64,000 nucleotides of DNA from Cryptomeria japonica (Eukaryota > Streptophyta > Pinopsida > Cupressales > Cupressaceae): positions 22,012,260-22,076,259 of the forward strand of contig NC_081409.1 of NCBI RefSeq assembly GCF_030272615.1. The letters run 5' to 3'. The position numbers and the translations under genes were made by a program. The first letter of the stretch is position 1. Each line of letters begins with the position of its first letter. The notes under the pieces were generated by a model. That model saw only the letters and a program-made list of their open reading frames with translations, was not told the DNA's origin and did no database searches. Below are positions 1 through 12,064 of the stretch, in pieces.

Positions 1-1701
1 TAGTGTCATGCAACAAGCTAATTCTAATTGTAGAAATAAGGAAAGAAAGTATACTTTTATATTCAATACATGAACAAAACATTGAGAAACTTTTTTTTGA
101 GGAAGGAAAAGTAACTTTAACTTTCCTACTAACATAAAACAACAAATCCTTAAGCTAACAATAAATATTCATTCATAAAGTAAGATCAATTCTTTTATCT
201 CTAACATTAACATTTAAAATACGTACAAATAAGAGTTCAAGGCCTAATGTTTTTGGAATTCAATCTAAAATATTTATTAAACCACTGCAAGATAGCCAAA
301 AGGAGAGTATCATCAAGGTGCTTTACCTCCAACCACAAACTTGTCAGTCTCCCACACACCTTCCTACTAGAAGTGGCCCTACCCTTCATGAGGGTGCAAA
401 CAAATGTTAGGTCTAATGCCTTTTGAGCCCGATATTTTGAGGCTACATAACTCTAGTTGATCATACACTATATGTACCTCCTAACTAGCATGACCTCTGA
501 CTAGGTTGTATATTTGATTTACGTGAACTGATAGATGCATGCGAGACAATGTGCCACCTTAACCAAAGATTTTCATAGTTGCAAGCACAATTGAACGTGC
601 AGTCAAGGTTCACTACAGTGAATGTTACACCCCTAGACCCTCTTTAGTTCACTTTCTATTGTTCATAAATCATGGATAACTTCCATTCATATCACAATCA
701 TAAATCTCTTATTTGGTTCAAATATAAGAAGGATATTAAGCATCATGCACGAGTACATGTACATACAACCTTTCCCTTACATGCATGTACCATTTAAGTG
801 TTTCCATACTATAATAATGCTCCATGTTTAACACACTTAAACAACATTAGGGTTCATAAACCTTGAGATGATTACACTGTTCAATTAAGAAATTACAACA
901 CAAGGATATATATGCAGTGGTCCTATTAACCTAAGAGTTCTTTAATTTATTTTTCAACTCATTCACTAAGACTTTTCAGAGGCATCGAAGATACAAATAA
1001 TGTTTCTCTAGTCTTTCTTTCTATTTCTTAAGCGGTCTGGTTTTAATGCATGGTAATGAGTAAAACATGGCTACATAAGACTACCTGAGTCCTTTGTGAC
1101 CTATCCAAACTGGGAAATGAACCTTAGTTGAAATCAAAGCTTTCTTATAAAAAAACAAGGTTTTCTGCCATTTTAACTTCAACTCTATGTTTGGGACATT
1201 GTCACAATTCTTATTAGAGTTTAAATAAAATTATATGTCATGATGACAGAGAAGTAAGAAACCCTAGCGGTCCTATCAGCTAGCCGAGTTTTGATGAACT
1301 TGAACCTTGGACCTTGACTTTGCAACACTACGCAAAGACAACCCATGACATGACATTTACTTACATGCTTCATACTACTCGGATGGCAACTTAACCGCCC
1401 ATTTGTTTACTCCCTCTACTTGATGATACTCCCCCTCCCTTCTCAAAGGACGACGAGTTACTTGCATCCACTTAGTCATACGAATGTATTTAGCTGAATC
1501 TTATACACATTAAGCTTTTTCCAATATCATAACATTAATTCACATATTTCTCAACCAATATCATTTAAAAAAGAAACCATGAATCCACAATTCATAAAAA
1601 AATCACAATGACATCACATTTCAAAGCAAAATAAACATAGTAGAATGTTTGTGTAAAAGAGGGATGTAACATGTCATATGACTGCTAAAGTGGGGGCTAA
1701 A
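1..1701 (+). other. Unassigned DNA ending in the polypurine tract of an old gypsy element
   Basis: No coding frame is recognisable. The only firm signal is at the right end: positions 1687-1701 match the 15-base polypurine tract and junction just before the 3' LTR of the young gypsy element C (58705-58719). That makes at least the right part of this stretch the decayed 3' interior of a related element whose remainder lies outside the window. I see no trace of an antisense plant mobile domain gene like the one in C, but the DNA is too decayed to exclude it. Confidence 0.4.
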
Positions 1702-3352
1702 TGTAGTGTTGTAAGTTGTACACCTTTAATTAGGGTATCCAATTCCACGCTTTGTTAGTACTCACTTTCATATGTCTCATCATACTATTCATTTTAGGAC
1801 TCTTATATGCATTTAATTAATAACTAATTCAAAATATGAGTCATTTCTTGATTCTAACCTCATCACACTCTTATTTGGGCCCTTAATTCTAGGTGTACCC
1901 TTCATATTTCAATTATCTTAATTTATCATAAGTCCTAACCCATTTTAAATCTCAAGACATATTTCTCTTATCTAAACATCGTATATTGTCGCACAAACTT
2001 TATTTTAACATTAGAACCCTATTATCTTGCATTCCTAAAAAGTTAGGCTAAAAGTGTTGGGATCAGGTCCCTAATTGACACAATCCTGCACTTTCAATCC
2101 CAAATTTTGTGATGATAATAAGATGGTCCTATCCTATTCAAATTTATGTTCGTGCGAAAAGATAAAAAATCTAGGCCGGTCATTTATCAAAAAAAACCTA
2201 GAATCTCATATATAAGTAATTGTTTTCCTTATTTGTGATATCTAGCAATCTAGCAATAAGGCAAGCATATTGGCTTGAGATTGGAGATATCATTATGAAG
2301 TGAAGGTGCTACTATTAGAAGAATTAAAGATCTACAATCTTTTCATCATCAAATCTTCATTAACGTTCATCAATAATGGAAGCTTCAAGAGATATTGGAG
2401 GATAATAGAGAATTACCGACTGATGATTGGCTTGTACCTCTTCCTAAGGATTAGGTATGATTTCATGTTGTTCTCATATTTCTGCAATTAAACTTTAGAT
2501 CTGATATTCCATCATTCAAGTCATCTATGTATTAGTTCATTTACATCAATATTGTTTTAGGGTTTTTCTCTAACAATTTGAGTAGACTCTATTTTACATG
2601 TTCATAACTTAGCTCATAGAAATCTTAGACACGTTTAAAATTCAAGAGCACACTCATTATTATAATTTTAATATCATATATTCATGGAGGTGGAAATCAC
2701 CAAAATGAGGGGTCAACCAAGGCAAACCCCTATATAGCCACCACCATACCTTCTTTTTATCTTGTAGGTGCAACTATAGGTTTCCAACAGAGATAGGGAG
2801 AACTAGGGACATTCAATAGACAATCACAAATCAACACCTAAAATCAGGACAATAAATCCCTGGGTCAGGTGCCCTAGCCATTCCTATCTATGACTAGGGC
2901 ATTCTAGGCATCCTAGTCCCCAAAAAACTACATCAAATTTCAAGAGAGTAGCTTACAAGACCTTAGGAAACCTTAGTTCAGTTTGTATGAAAAGGTAGAA
3001 AGGCCAATACGCTCTAGGCATCTCAATCTTGTGAATTCAACTCCAAATTGCAATCATAGGTGCACCTTCATATTTTATGTTTAATTTTGTACTTGCCACT
3101 AAGTCTTTGTTTGTGTATCAGTGTGTTACAACATTTCAATTTTGCATTTGCATTACACTTAGGTCCTAGTTTCGTCCCATTATGAATCCTTACACTTTCC
3201 AAAGCAACAAAGGAATAGAAGCCCTAAGACATCATTTGACTCTCTTTGACAAAAATTGGTCAATTTCAATCACATCCTTGGTGGTTTTGTATTTCAATGT
3301 TTATATGAAAGTAAATCTTGGCCCTAATTCTACCTTGTTCCATTTCCTTATT
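1702..3352 (+). mobile_element. Old LTR related to gypsy element C
   Basis: The stretch starts TGTAGTGTTGTAA just after a polypurine tract, matching the start of the C LTRs (TGTAGCGTCGTAA). Several collinear blocks match them: a block near 2395-2470 (ATTACCGACTGA, GATTGGCTTGTAC, TATGATTTCATGTTG), a block near 2685-2740 (GGAGGTGGAAATCACC and a TATATAG promoter-like box at 2731-2737), and GGAATAGAA near 3210. Length is about 1.65 kb, as in C (1631 and 1663 bp). The right edge is approximate because the end is decayed. Many differences mark it as much older than C. Confidence 0.7.
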
Positions 3353-6300
3353 AAATAAAAGAATATTGCATATTTAGATGAAAGAATATTGCAGATCTAG
3401 AAGAAAGACATATGCATATTTGTAAAGCATTTATAACAAAATTTTAAGAAGTCAGGACCATTCAAGTGCTCTTCTCCTTTAAGAAGGATATTATCTCTTC
3501 ATAGGAATATAAAGATATATATTGACATAAAAAATATGTGAAGATAAATAAAATGTCTAAAGGCAGTAATTAGTATAATTTAGAAGTTTGTTATCAAATA
3601 ATATACCCATTCAAAGGGTTGTATCTTTCCTAAGAGTTGCATATTGTCGTGATGACATATAGATATAAGATGTGGGTATAACTTGTGAAAATAGATTGAA
3701 TTTATTGAAATGGAATAAGAGATGGGAGTGAAGACTAAATATATATCATTCAAACATATTCTAATTTATTGTTGAAGAGTTGCAATTAGCATGTGGAATG
3801 AAGAGTTATGTTTGAAAGGTGAAAGGTGATGTCTCTAAATGAAATTGCCTCTCTTGGGAAGATATAAAGATAAAATTGTTTGAGAGATAAAATGTGTGGA
3901 TTGAATAAAAAGTAATATCCTTTATACACCACCAAATCCAAACATATGAAGGGTAGACTTTTAAGAAGTATATATACAAAATTTATCAAGGATTTATGTG
4001 AAATATTATAGAAGACTTTATAAGGAGACTTATAAGAGTTTATAAGAACATTTATTGAAGATTATATGAGCATATATATGATAGTATGTGAGCGGGTTTA
4101 TGGAATTTTATAAGATAAAATTTAAGGGCAGAATTTGAGCATATACTACAAGACATTTATAAGTAGCATATAAAGGATTATTTGTGTGCATGATGGACAA
4201 GATAAAGAAGAGGTTACGACATATATATTTATCAAAGACATGAACAGATTTATGAGTTTCTTTTGATCTCATTTTGTGAAGACATTGGAATGAGCTTATG
4301 CATGATTTGTGAAAGAGTATTGTGAAGAATTCAACAAGGGTATGAGAAAATTTGTGAAGAAAATTTCAAGAGGAAGTTTGCATACATTTATCATATTGTA
4401 CTTTGAAGGTTGGATCCTTCTATTCTAAGAAATCTTTAAGTTGCTACCTACGAATTCAAAAGTGGTGGTTGGTGTCTACAAATTTTTTAAAAAGATCAAT
4501 ATTTTTTTTGTTGTTGTGGTTTTCTTCCGTAAGGGTTTCCACTTAAATATTGTGTGTTATTGTGTTCTTCTCATGTGCATGGTTGTTGATGTTGAGTAAA
4601 TGATGAACTATTGTGATTGATAAAGTATTAAATTGGTAAAAGTTGCATTAGGGGTCATCTCACAATAGGGGGTTACACTTTTTGGCCAAACATGGCATTC
4701 ACATCAACATTTTGAACTAAATCTTCAATTTTTGACACCTATAGAAGCTAAACCATTAGTATTTTGAAGATGATGTGAACTAGCGATTTATGAAATTTTG
4801 TCTGTAGATTCTAAATATATGTTTTTTTTAAAAAAATTGAATGAAATTGTATTTTTTGTGTCTCCTCTAATAACTAGTTTTTCTATAAACATCATTTTTA
4901 AAAAGTGATGTGCATGATGTTGCACATAAATTTTTTTACTAAAGAAAAAATTCGGATTCTTTTAAATTTAGATTGTTTTTTATTAAGGCAAAAATAGGTT
5001 TTGAAGGGACCGGAAACCCTTTACAACCATATTTTGAATGGATCTGGAACCCTCAACCAAAACGTTTTCATAAAAAAAGAAACATGAAAACACCAGACAA
5101 CCATGGGTTTTTTGGCTCTCATGGCCATATACATGGGTTTTAAAAATAGGCTCCCACAACCAAAACAAAAACTGCTAGAAGCACAACCAACAACCAACCT
5201 AAATCCATAAAAAAGACCAGAAAAAATTCCTGCCTAAGCTCCCTCAACCAAAAAACATCAAGATTTACATTTAGCATTACTCTTATGGGAGCGGAGAGTC
5301 ATATCAAAAGAGGGCTTGGAAGACTTAGCTTTCTTACTCTTAACAGTAATATGATTGTTAACACCAATATTTAGCTTTAATTTAGATTGTTAACACCAAT
5401 ATTTGGTGTTTGCATTTAGTTTCATAACATTTTGTTGACTTTTTTTAATTAAGTTTTGAAGTTGAATCAATTATAATTTAGAGATAGGCATATGATCTCC
5501 AACGTAACTTATTTTGTATGTATTAGAATTCCATTTTTTTTGTTTGAACAAGGACATTAATATCTAGTACCTAGATGCTTTTTAGAATTTTTTTTCACTA
5601 ATTTACTATTTTTCCACATGTAGAACGAAGAACTCGACGTTCGAAGAAAAACCTATGTTCAAAAAAACTAAAAAAAAATATAATAAAACGAAAATATATT
5701 AAAATTATACTTGTCAAAAAGCTCATTTTGAGGACTAAAATCTTGCAATTTGGTTTGTCAAGTTGATTCCACTTGGAGTTTCAACCCTATATTTGAAATA
5801 AAAAAATTTGTAGAGTTATAGGGGGAGGGTAGAAAGTAAAAATTTAGGGTGTTTTGTTGAACAAGTGTTTGAACAAAGGGATCTTCATACAAACAACATA
5901 CCCTTCATTGGAAGACTCCTTCATTCAAACACTCGTTTGACCAAGCACCTATTCAACCGGACATCCAAAATTTGTGCTAATAATTTTGCTAACAACCATG
6001 TTTGAATGAAGTCCTCCAATTAAAAACAATAATAAATATTTTAACGTTCGACCTTCATTTGAAGGCATAGCCGACTAATATTTTAATTATTTATTTTAAT
6101 TTTCTATTGCATATAAATAGAAAGTTGTTTTTTCATTTTTTAAATCAATATAGCAAGATAAATTCGAATTATTGTTCTATAAGGCATATTTGAGAGAAAA
6201 ACTTTTAGAGAGGAATTTTCAAATCATATTTTTCAAAGAAGAATATGTGAAACGTAAGGACAAGACAAAATAAGAGTGCATGAAATAATTCAATAGAAAA

Positions 6301-6470
6301 GGCACCGAGATTACGTGAATAATGCAATGATATTATAGACAGAAACAAGGTATGCATCTTTACTTTTCTATTTAATATTGTTTCAAAAATATAATTTTTT
6401 AGTGGAAACAAAATTGTCATTTAATCCAGGCCAATATTTATGATAAAATCTATACACATTTATTTAATGT
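3353..6470. other. AT-rich DNA without a recognisable gene
   Basis: No coding region is supported. Between about 3450 and 4450 the plus strand is purine-rich and repeats variants of TTTATAAG and GAAGA, so it looks like cryptic low-complexity DNA. Near 5850-5935 an imperfect inverted repeat pairs GTGTTTGAA with TTCAAACAC. A TATAAATA-like box sits near 6113-6120. None of this is enough to name an element. Confidence 0.4.
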
Positions 6471-6519
6471 AGTAGGATGACATCTAGATTAAGTCATTCA
6501 TCATTTTTTGTTATAATCC

Positions 6520-7408
6520 TCACCCCCCTACTCTCTCTCTCTCTATCACTCTCACTCTCTCTCATGGATAATCTATTCACCTTTGTATCCTTCCTTCCCT
6601 TCCTCCCTCCCTACCTATCTCTCTCCCTCTATAACATTCAATATCCCTCTCCATTACTCCAACATTGTCTCTATATGTCTCTCCTTCCAGGTTTTCTACT
6701 ATTTTTCTCACCTCTATCTTTATCTCTCTCTCTCCACCTAACTTTATCTCTCTATATGTTACCAAATCCTCTCTATCCCTCTCTAGGTTCTCTCCCCCTC
6801 CCAAGCTCCCCCTCTAACTACATCTCTACCTCTCTATATATTTTGATATATAGATACCTCACTCTATCTAGATCTCTAGGTAGATCTAGTATATCCACAT
6901 TTATGCCTCTATCTATCAGCAATATGTAGTTCTCCCTCTAGATCTAGGTATCTACCTAGAGTCTATCTAGATATATGTTTCTCTCTAGAAGGTCTCATAA
7001 CTCTCAAGTTATCTACATGTCCCTCCCTCCCCCTCTAGCCTTTCTCTCCCTTCCTCTCCAGGTCTCTAAATTAAATCTCTCTATCCCTCTCTAGGTCCTC
7101 CCTCCTTCCCTCTCTTACCTTAAATTATTGCCTCTATATCACTACCTACTTCTCAGGCTTTCTCCCCACCTAGTTGACTCTCTCTCACCCACTCTCTTTA
7201 CCTCTAACTCTACCTCCCTCCCTTCCTCCCTTCCTCCCTTCCTATCTCTCTCTTTCTCTCTCCTTCATTTTCTACTCTTTTTTAGCACCTCTATCTATGT
7301 CTCTCTCTCTCTACACCTCTCTTTCTCATTCTATTTCTTACTAACCACTCTCTATACCTCTCTAGGTCCTCCCTCCCTCCCTCTCTCTTCCTTTTCTACT
7401 CTTTTTTA

Positions 7409-7440
<32 letters not shown>

Positions 7441-7760
7441 AACCAATCTATATCCATCTATAGGTACTCCCTCCCTCCCTCCCTATCTCTCTCTAGGTCC
7501 TCTTCCCCCTGGATGTTTTCTACCCCCTTCCCTCTCTACTTATTCTTTTGCTCACCTCTAGATCTATCTAGGTCTATAACTCTCCCCACTCATCCATCAT
7601 TGCCTCCTACTCTTTCTCTCACCTCTTTATCTCTCCCCATCCATCCCTACTGTTCTACCCAACTCTCACTACTTATCAAACTCCCTCTCTCTCCACCTAA
7701 CTTTCTCTTTATATCACCCATCTTCTTAATCTCTATGTCTCACTCCCTCTCTAACTCTTT
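6520..7760. repeat. 1.2-kb polypyrimidine (CT/CCCT) low-complexity block
   Basis: The plus strand is almost wholly C and T for about 1.2 kb. It is built from degenerate TCTC, CTCCCT and CCTTCCTT units with recurring TCTAGGT and TATCTCTC motifs, and a pure TC run at about 7412-7441. Open frames crossing it on either strand are composition artefacts, rich in Ser, Leu and Pro or in Arg and Glu. Such homopurine-homopyrimidine tracts can form triplex DNA; that is general knowledge, not shown here. Confidence 0.9.
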
Positions 7761-8241
7761 ATATATCCCTATATGTGTATGCATCTTATTGGAATATTTA
7801 ACTTATATATTAAAACCCAAGAAAAGTATGTTACAAGTGCATTTAAACATTTGGTAAAATTATATATTACATCCTAGATTGAGTGCATGGGTATGTTATT
7901 GTGTGTGATTGATGGATAAGTTTTTGAGTGCATGCTAAAAATTGTTATTGGATAGAAGGAGACATCATGCTAGACATGTTATTTTTATTTTCAAGTTATC
8001 TTTTTGATCTTTTTTATTCATAAGCTTTGAACATGTTCATGGACAATATTTAAGTTAACCTTTGCATGTAGGGATATATTGTGCAACCATTTGTTAGTTT
8101 TGCTTGTTATTCTTCTGGATTCGACTATGTATATTTATTAGTCATTATGTACATGTACATTATTTTTAGTAATTTGTTGAGGCTCTTAAAAATTTATAAG
8201 TTGAAAAGTAGTTAAATATTCTAAATTATTCTCTTGTATAT
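7761..8241. other. AT-rich spacer before the DNA transposon remains
   Basis: I see no gene or repeat that can be named. The right edge, just before 8242, is a T-rich stretch ending TTTTTGTGTAG, which resembles an intron 3' splice site. The transposase-like reading begins right after it, so part of this stretch may be intron or 5' region of that element. Confidence 0.3.
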
Positions 8242-9784
8242 ATGATTTTTTGTGTAGGGACTCAACATATAGGAACTGAAACAAAAATTGAGCCAAATTT
8301 AGATATTGGAGCAAATGAGACTAAAGAACACATAGTTGATGTTAGAGAGGAGGCCCAAGTGCAAGCAATTGATGTTGGAGAGGGGTTAGGATCACTTCTT
8401 TCTACCTTGGATAAACATTTAAATCTAGCTAAAGAGGTGAAGAGAAAATATTCTTATAGAAATTCATATCATTAACTTGAAATGGATATGGAAAAAATGA
8501 AATTTTATGTTAAACAACCTAGAAATATTACTAGGTCAATGAATAGAACTACAAAGTAAATAATTTCTCATTTCAATAACCTTGATATACTTGATCAAGC
8601 CCAACTGTTATCAATTGTACAATTTCTTAGTAATGAGCTAAAAGAGCCATTACAATTGTTGGATGTAGATTCGACATTGAAAAAGAGCAAAGATTCACAC
8701 CTACAAAAAGATATTGTTGAAAATGTATAAAAAAATTGGGTTCCATTAGAAAATAATATCGATCAATGGATAAGGCCATTTCAAGAAGAGTGATGTTGAC
8801 ATCTATTTTAAGTGAAAAAATGACCAAGAAAATAAAATCTCTTCACTTTCAACTAAGATTGGTTTCAGTAGAGAGACACTAACACAATATGTGAAAAGGA
8901 GAAAGGCTTTGGATGATAGTACCTCGGAAGGGAATTGAGAAATTATGTGTGGAACTCCTCAATTTGACAGGATTGAAGATGTTCTTAGGAACTTTATCTC
9001 AACTTTTTGGAGCAATCATACTCGTCCATTAAATAGGAGAGATGTTATCAAACACAGGATTGGGCCCAATGGTCATGATCTATATACAAAACATTGGTTA
9101 CTAATAACACAAAATTAGATGTATGTGATGTTTAATAATTCATATTCTCATATAATGATTGGGCAAACAATGTTCAAAAGATTAAGGCCATATTATATGA
9201 AGACAAACAAGATTTTTGAAACTTCTTGTCGTTATCATATTGAATTTGATCTCTACTATCAAGTGTTTCAAAAATTAGATAAGAAAGTGATGGTTTTCAA
9301 AATATAAATCATAAACAGACTAGTCAATTTATAACATCCATCTTATGTGATAATAAAATGATGATAATGTAACCAATCAAATAAACTGCATAAAAGAACT
9401 TTGTGGAACATATGGAAATTTGGCTAAAATGCCTTTGGAAAACGAAGATAACGACCCAATGAATATGGTAAAATTACAAGAGTTACGGGTACATAAACTT
9501 TCAAACAAAATTTGGGAAAGAATCCACAAGGTTCGATTAGGTAGAAGAGGAGGTACCTATTGGAACATTTATGAAAAAGAATCGTAAATTGATACAACCA
9601 TACATACATCACAGATTTTTTGCTAACTGGCAAGCATGACAGTTTCAAACATTAAAAAACACTTTCACACTTGGGACTATTTTATCAGTAAACTTTGTAG
9701 AAAATTACTATTTTGTACATCAAAAGGAGACTCAATCACAATATTACTTTTCAAAACAGAGCACTATTATGGTGTATGTGTTTT
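8242..9784 (+). pseudogene. Decayed DDE-like transposase, 5' part
   Basis: This is the first half of a transposase-like gene interrupted by a LINE. Readable pieces, in order, are a leader near 8260-8460, a block at 8955-9300 and a block at 9595-9784. The middle block reads RRDVIKHRIGPNGHDLY, then YVMFNNSYSHIMIGQTMFK and SCRYHIEFDLYYQVF. The last block reads HRFFANWQA, GTILSVNFVENYYFVHQKE and QSQYYFSKQSTIMV, resembling the first-aspartate region (DFAENY type) of a DDE RNase-H-like transposase; here the expected Asp is Asn. Several stops and frame changes show it is dead. The reading continues in frame across the LINE target site into 11492 onward. I cannot name the family with certainty, and terminal inverted repeats were not found. 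Confidence 0.55.
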
Positions 9785-11491
9785 TTTATTAAAAAACACC
9801 AAAACAAGGATGCTAACTCTTTATACAACAACCCAAAGGCGGCAAGGAGAAACTACAAAATAGGGGTGTGGACCCTTAATAGACCAAGGTTAGACAATCC
9901 AACAGAAACACCTATCCAACCTGCAACACACCAAAACCCAGCTCAAGGATGGGGAGAAACACCCAAGCCTTGACCAAGAGGGGTTTGGGCGAGGGGAGAA
10001 GACTTCCCCTTCTGCCTGCAACAAACCACAGTCCAAGCAATAATTTCATTAGGACCATCAGAAGAAAGATCAAGTGGGGAAGATCTCGCAGAGATTATGT
10101 CAACAACAACAATAAGCTGAAGTTGCAAAATAGCAGCAGGTTGCTAAGATAGAACAACAACAGGAGCATATTGCTACTACAGAACCGTGACAAGAGCATA
10201 CTTACCATGAGAAGACCATTGCTAAAGGAAATGATCAATAGGATACATAGACTCAAGGCCATAAGGGGGGGCAAGCAAAGGTGACATTAACAATCAGAGG
10301 CACAACCTCAACCTGGGAGGGGTCCTCGTTTGCATTTGAGGAGACATCATCATCAAAATCAGAAAACCATGACAATCAAATGATCAACAATCGCGCCTTT
10401 CCACCAAGCAACAACACCTTTTTGGCAAGAGAGAACAATTTGAAGCTAGATGATCCATTGAGAAGCATCTCCGACAACAAAAGGGGAGACCCTCATAGCC
10501 CAATGATTGAGTTCATGACCTATCCCAACCAGGAGAACCACATCCCCTGGGAGTGGCATAGAGATGTCAATATCGATTAGAATTCAAACAAAGATAGAAT
10601 GACCCAAGGAGGACATGGCATCATCCACCTTCAAGAATTGGCCAGTAGTATTTCCAATGGTCTCGTAACAAGAATGCTCCCAAAAGTGAAGGGGAAGGTT
10701 GGGAAGATGCACTCAAATCGAATACAAATTGAGTATTTCAGAGAGATGGTTAAAATAAGGTGCCCATGGCTTGATCGAGAGAGAGTAGGCTCCCCAAGCC
10801 CACAACTTGCCCAGCACCAAGTCATGATCATTAAGAGAAGCAAAGGAAGCAATGAAAAAATCCCTAGCATAGGGGTAAAGATCAATACTACTAGCAACCA
10901 TAGGCTTTGAAGAATCACTAACCCAGTGATGGAGGTCAAGGAGAGAAGGCCATAACCTAATAAATCTTCACACCAACCCACAACGTTGGTAGAAGCCAAT
11001 GTTTTGAACCACATCTTGTCCACAAACCACCACAGGGGAAGTCTTGGCACAAGAAAGGGGATGAGGTTTCCCCTTAGGAGGTAGAGCAACACCAGATTTG
11101 GCCACACGAGAAAAGCTCTGCCTACTAGTAGAAGGTCTAGGAGGGGGGACCCCACCACCAACATCCGACCCACCCAAACCTAACCTTGGGCCACCATCAG
11201 AGACGGTGACAATAGGTCGGGGAGAAGCAAGAGGACACACATCATCCACCCATAGAGAAGAAGGATCAAGCGGGAGTAATGGCAAGCCACATGAAGAAGG
11301 CATCAGGGGAGGGGTTGAAAGGTCCAACTCATCGAAAATGGTCACAGAGCGTGAGTCGGGCGAGGCAAAAGGAGAAACTCCATCTGAATGCAAAGAGGCA
11401 CACAGAGAAAGTGAACCCTTTGAATGCAAAGTGGGAGATTCTGTTTCATAATTTTCTCGAGTGGAGATACCCTTATGTTAAAGGCAAATGT
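9785..11491 (-). mobile_element. L1-type LINE, ORF1-only with ORF2 deleted
   Basis: A reverse-strand LINE is flanked by a perfect 18-bp target duplication, TTATGGTGTATGTGTTTT, at 9767-9784 and 11492-11509. Its 5' end is at 11491. It carries ORF1 with a DUF4283 domain, then ends with a plant-L1-style 3' end (reverse strand: TTGTATAAAGAGTTAGCATC, then TTTTTTAATAAA) with a short A run merging into the duplication. At only 1.7 kb there is no room for the endonuclease and reverse transcriptase of ORF2, so the interior is deleted. The usual LINE truncation is at the 5' end, so keeping the 5' end and losing the middle is atypical. Confidence 0.75.
10400..11460 (-). pseudogene. LINE ORF1 with DUF4283 domain, broken
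   Basis: Read from about 11460 downward, a Ser/Pro-rich leader (about 150 codons, open from 11429 to 10968) is followed by a DUF4283 nucleic-acid-binding domain. Recognisable pieces are SSIDLYPYARDFFIASFAS, LWAWGAYSLSIKPWAPYFN and, past a TGA at about 10713-10715, VHLPNLPLHFWEHSCYETIG and GQFLKVDDAM, then ILIDIDISMPLP. This matches the usual order of the domain (Trp-rich strand, WVRLPNLPLEFW-like motif, IG..iG, VD). ORF1 proteins of plant L1 elements bind their own RNA. A frame change near 10968 and stops near 10713 and 10578 make it non-functional. The zinc knuckle that normally follows is not recognisable. Confidence 0.7.
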
Positions 11492-12021
11492 TTATGGTGT
11501 ATGTGTTTTATCGACATGCACAATTAGATTTAGATGGTGTTGACAGTACATTTAAAGCATTAGTCATTAAGAAAGAATATCACTTTTATATTAGTAATGA
11601 TAAAGAGCATGGGTAGAACATTGTTTTAAGAGTTAATGAATATTTGTCAAGCAAGAGTAAAAAAATTGAAAAATACTTTATATGATCAAATGCATGTGTG
11701 TCACAATTCAAATTATCAATGTCATTTTATGCACTATATAAATTTCCTGAAAATGATAATATACCATATTTTTGGAGTTTCTTTGGCAGTGGGCATGGAA
11801 AGGGCAAACATGATGGCATAGGAACTCGCATCAAATATGCTCTAAGAAAGCATCAAATGACTTATCTAGGAGACTGTATAAATGATGCACATGATGTTGA
11901 ATGGTGTAAAAAATACTTAAATGTATCAAATGAGGTTGGCACATCTTCAAGAATAAACTAATACATTCCATATAGAGTGTTTTGGGAGATATCGCGTATG
12001 TATTGTTTGAATTTAAAGTTA

Positions 12022-12064
<43 letters not shown>

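Noticed and set aside
6477-7857. Several open frames of 75-150 codons
   Set aside because: They are produced by the polypyrimidine composition; the proteins are runs of Ser, Leu and Pro or Arg and Glu with no domain.
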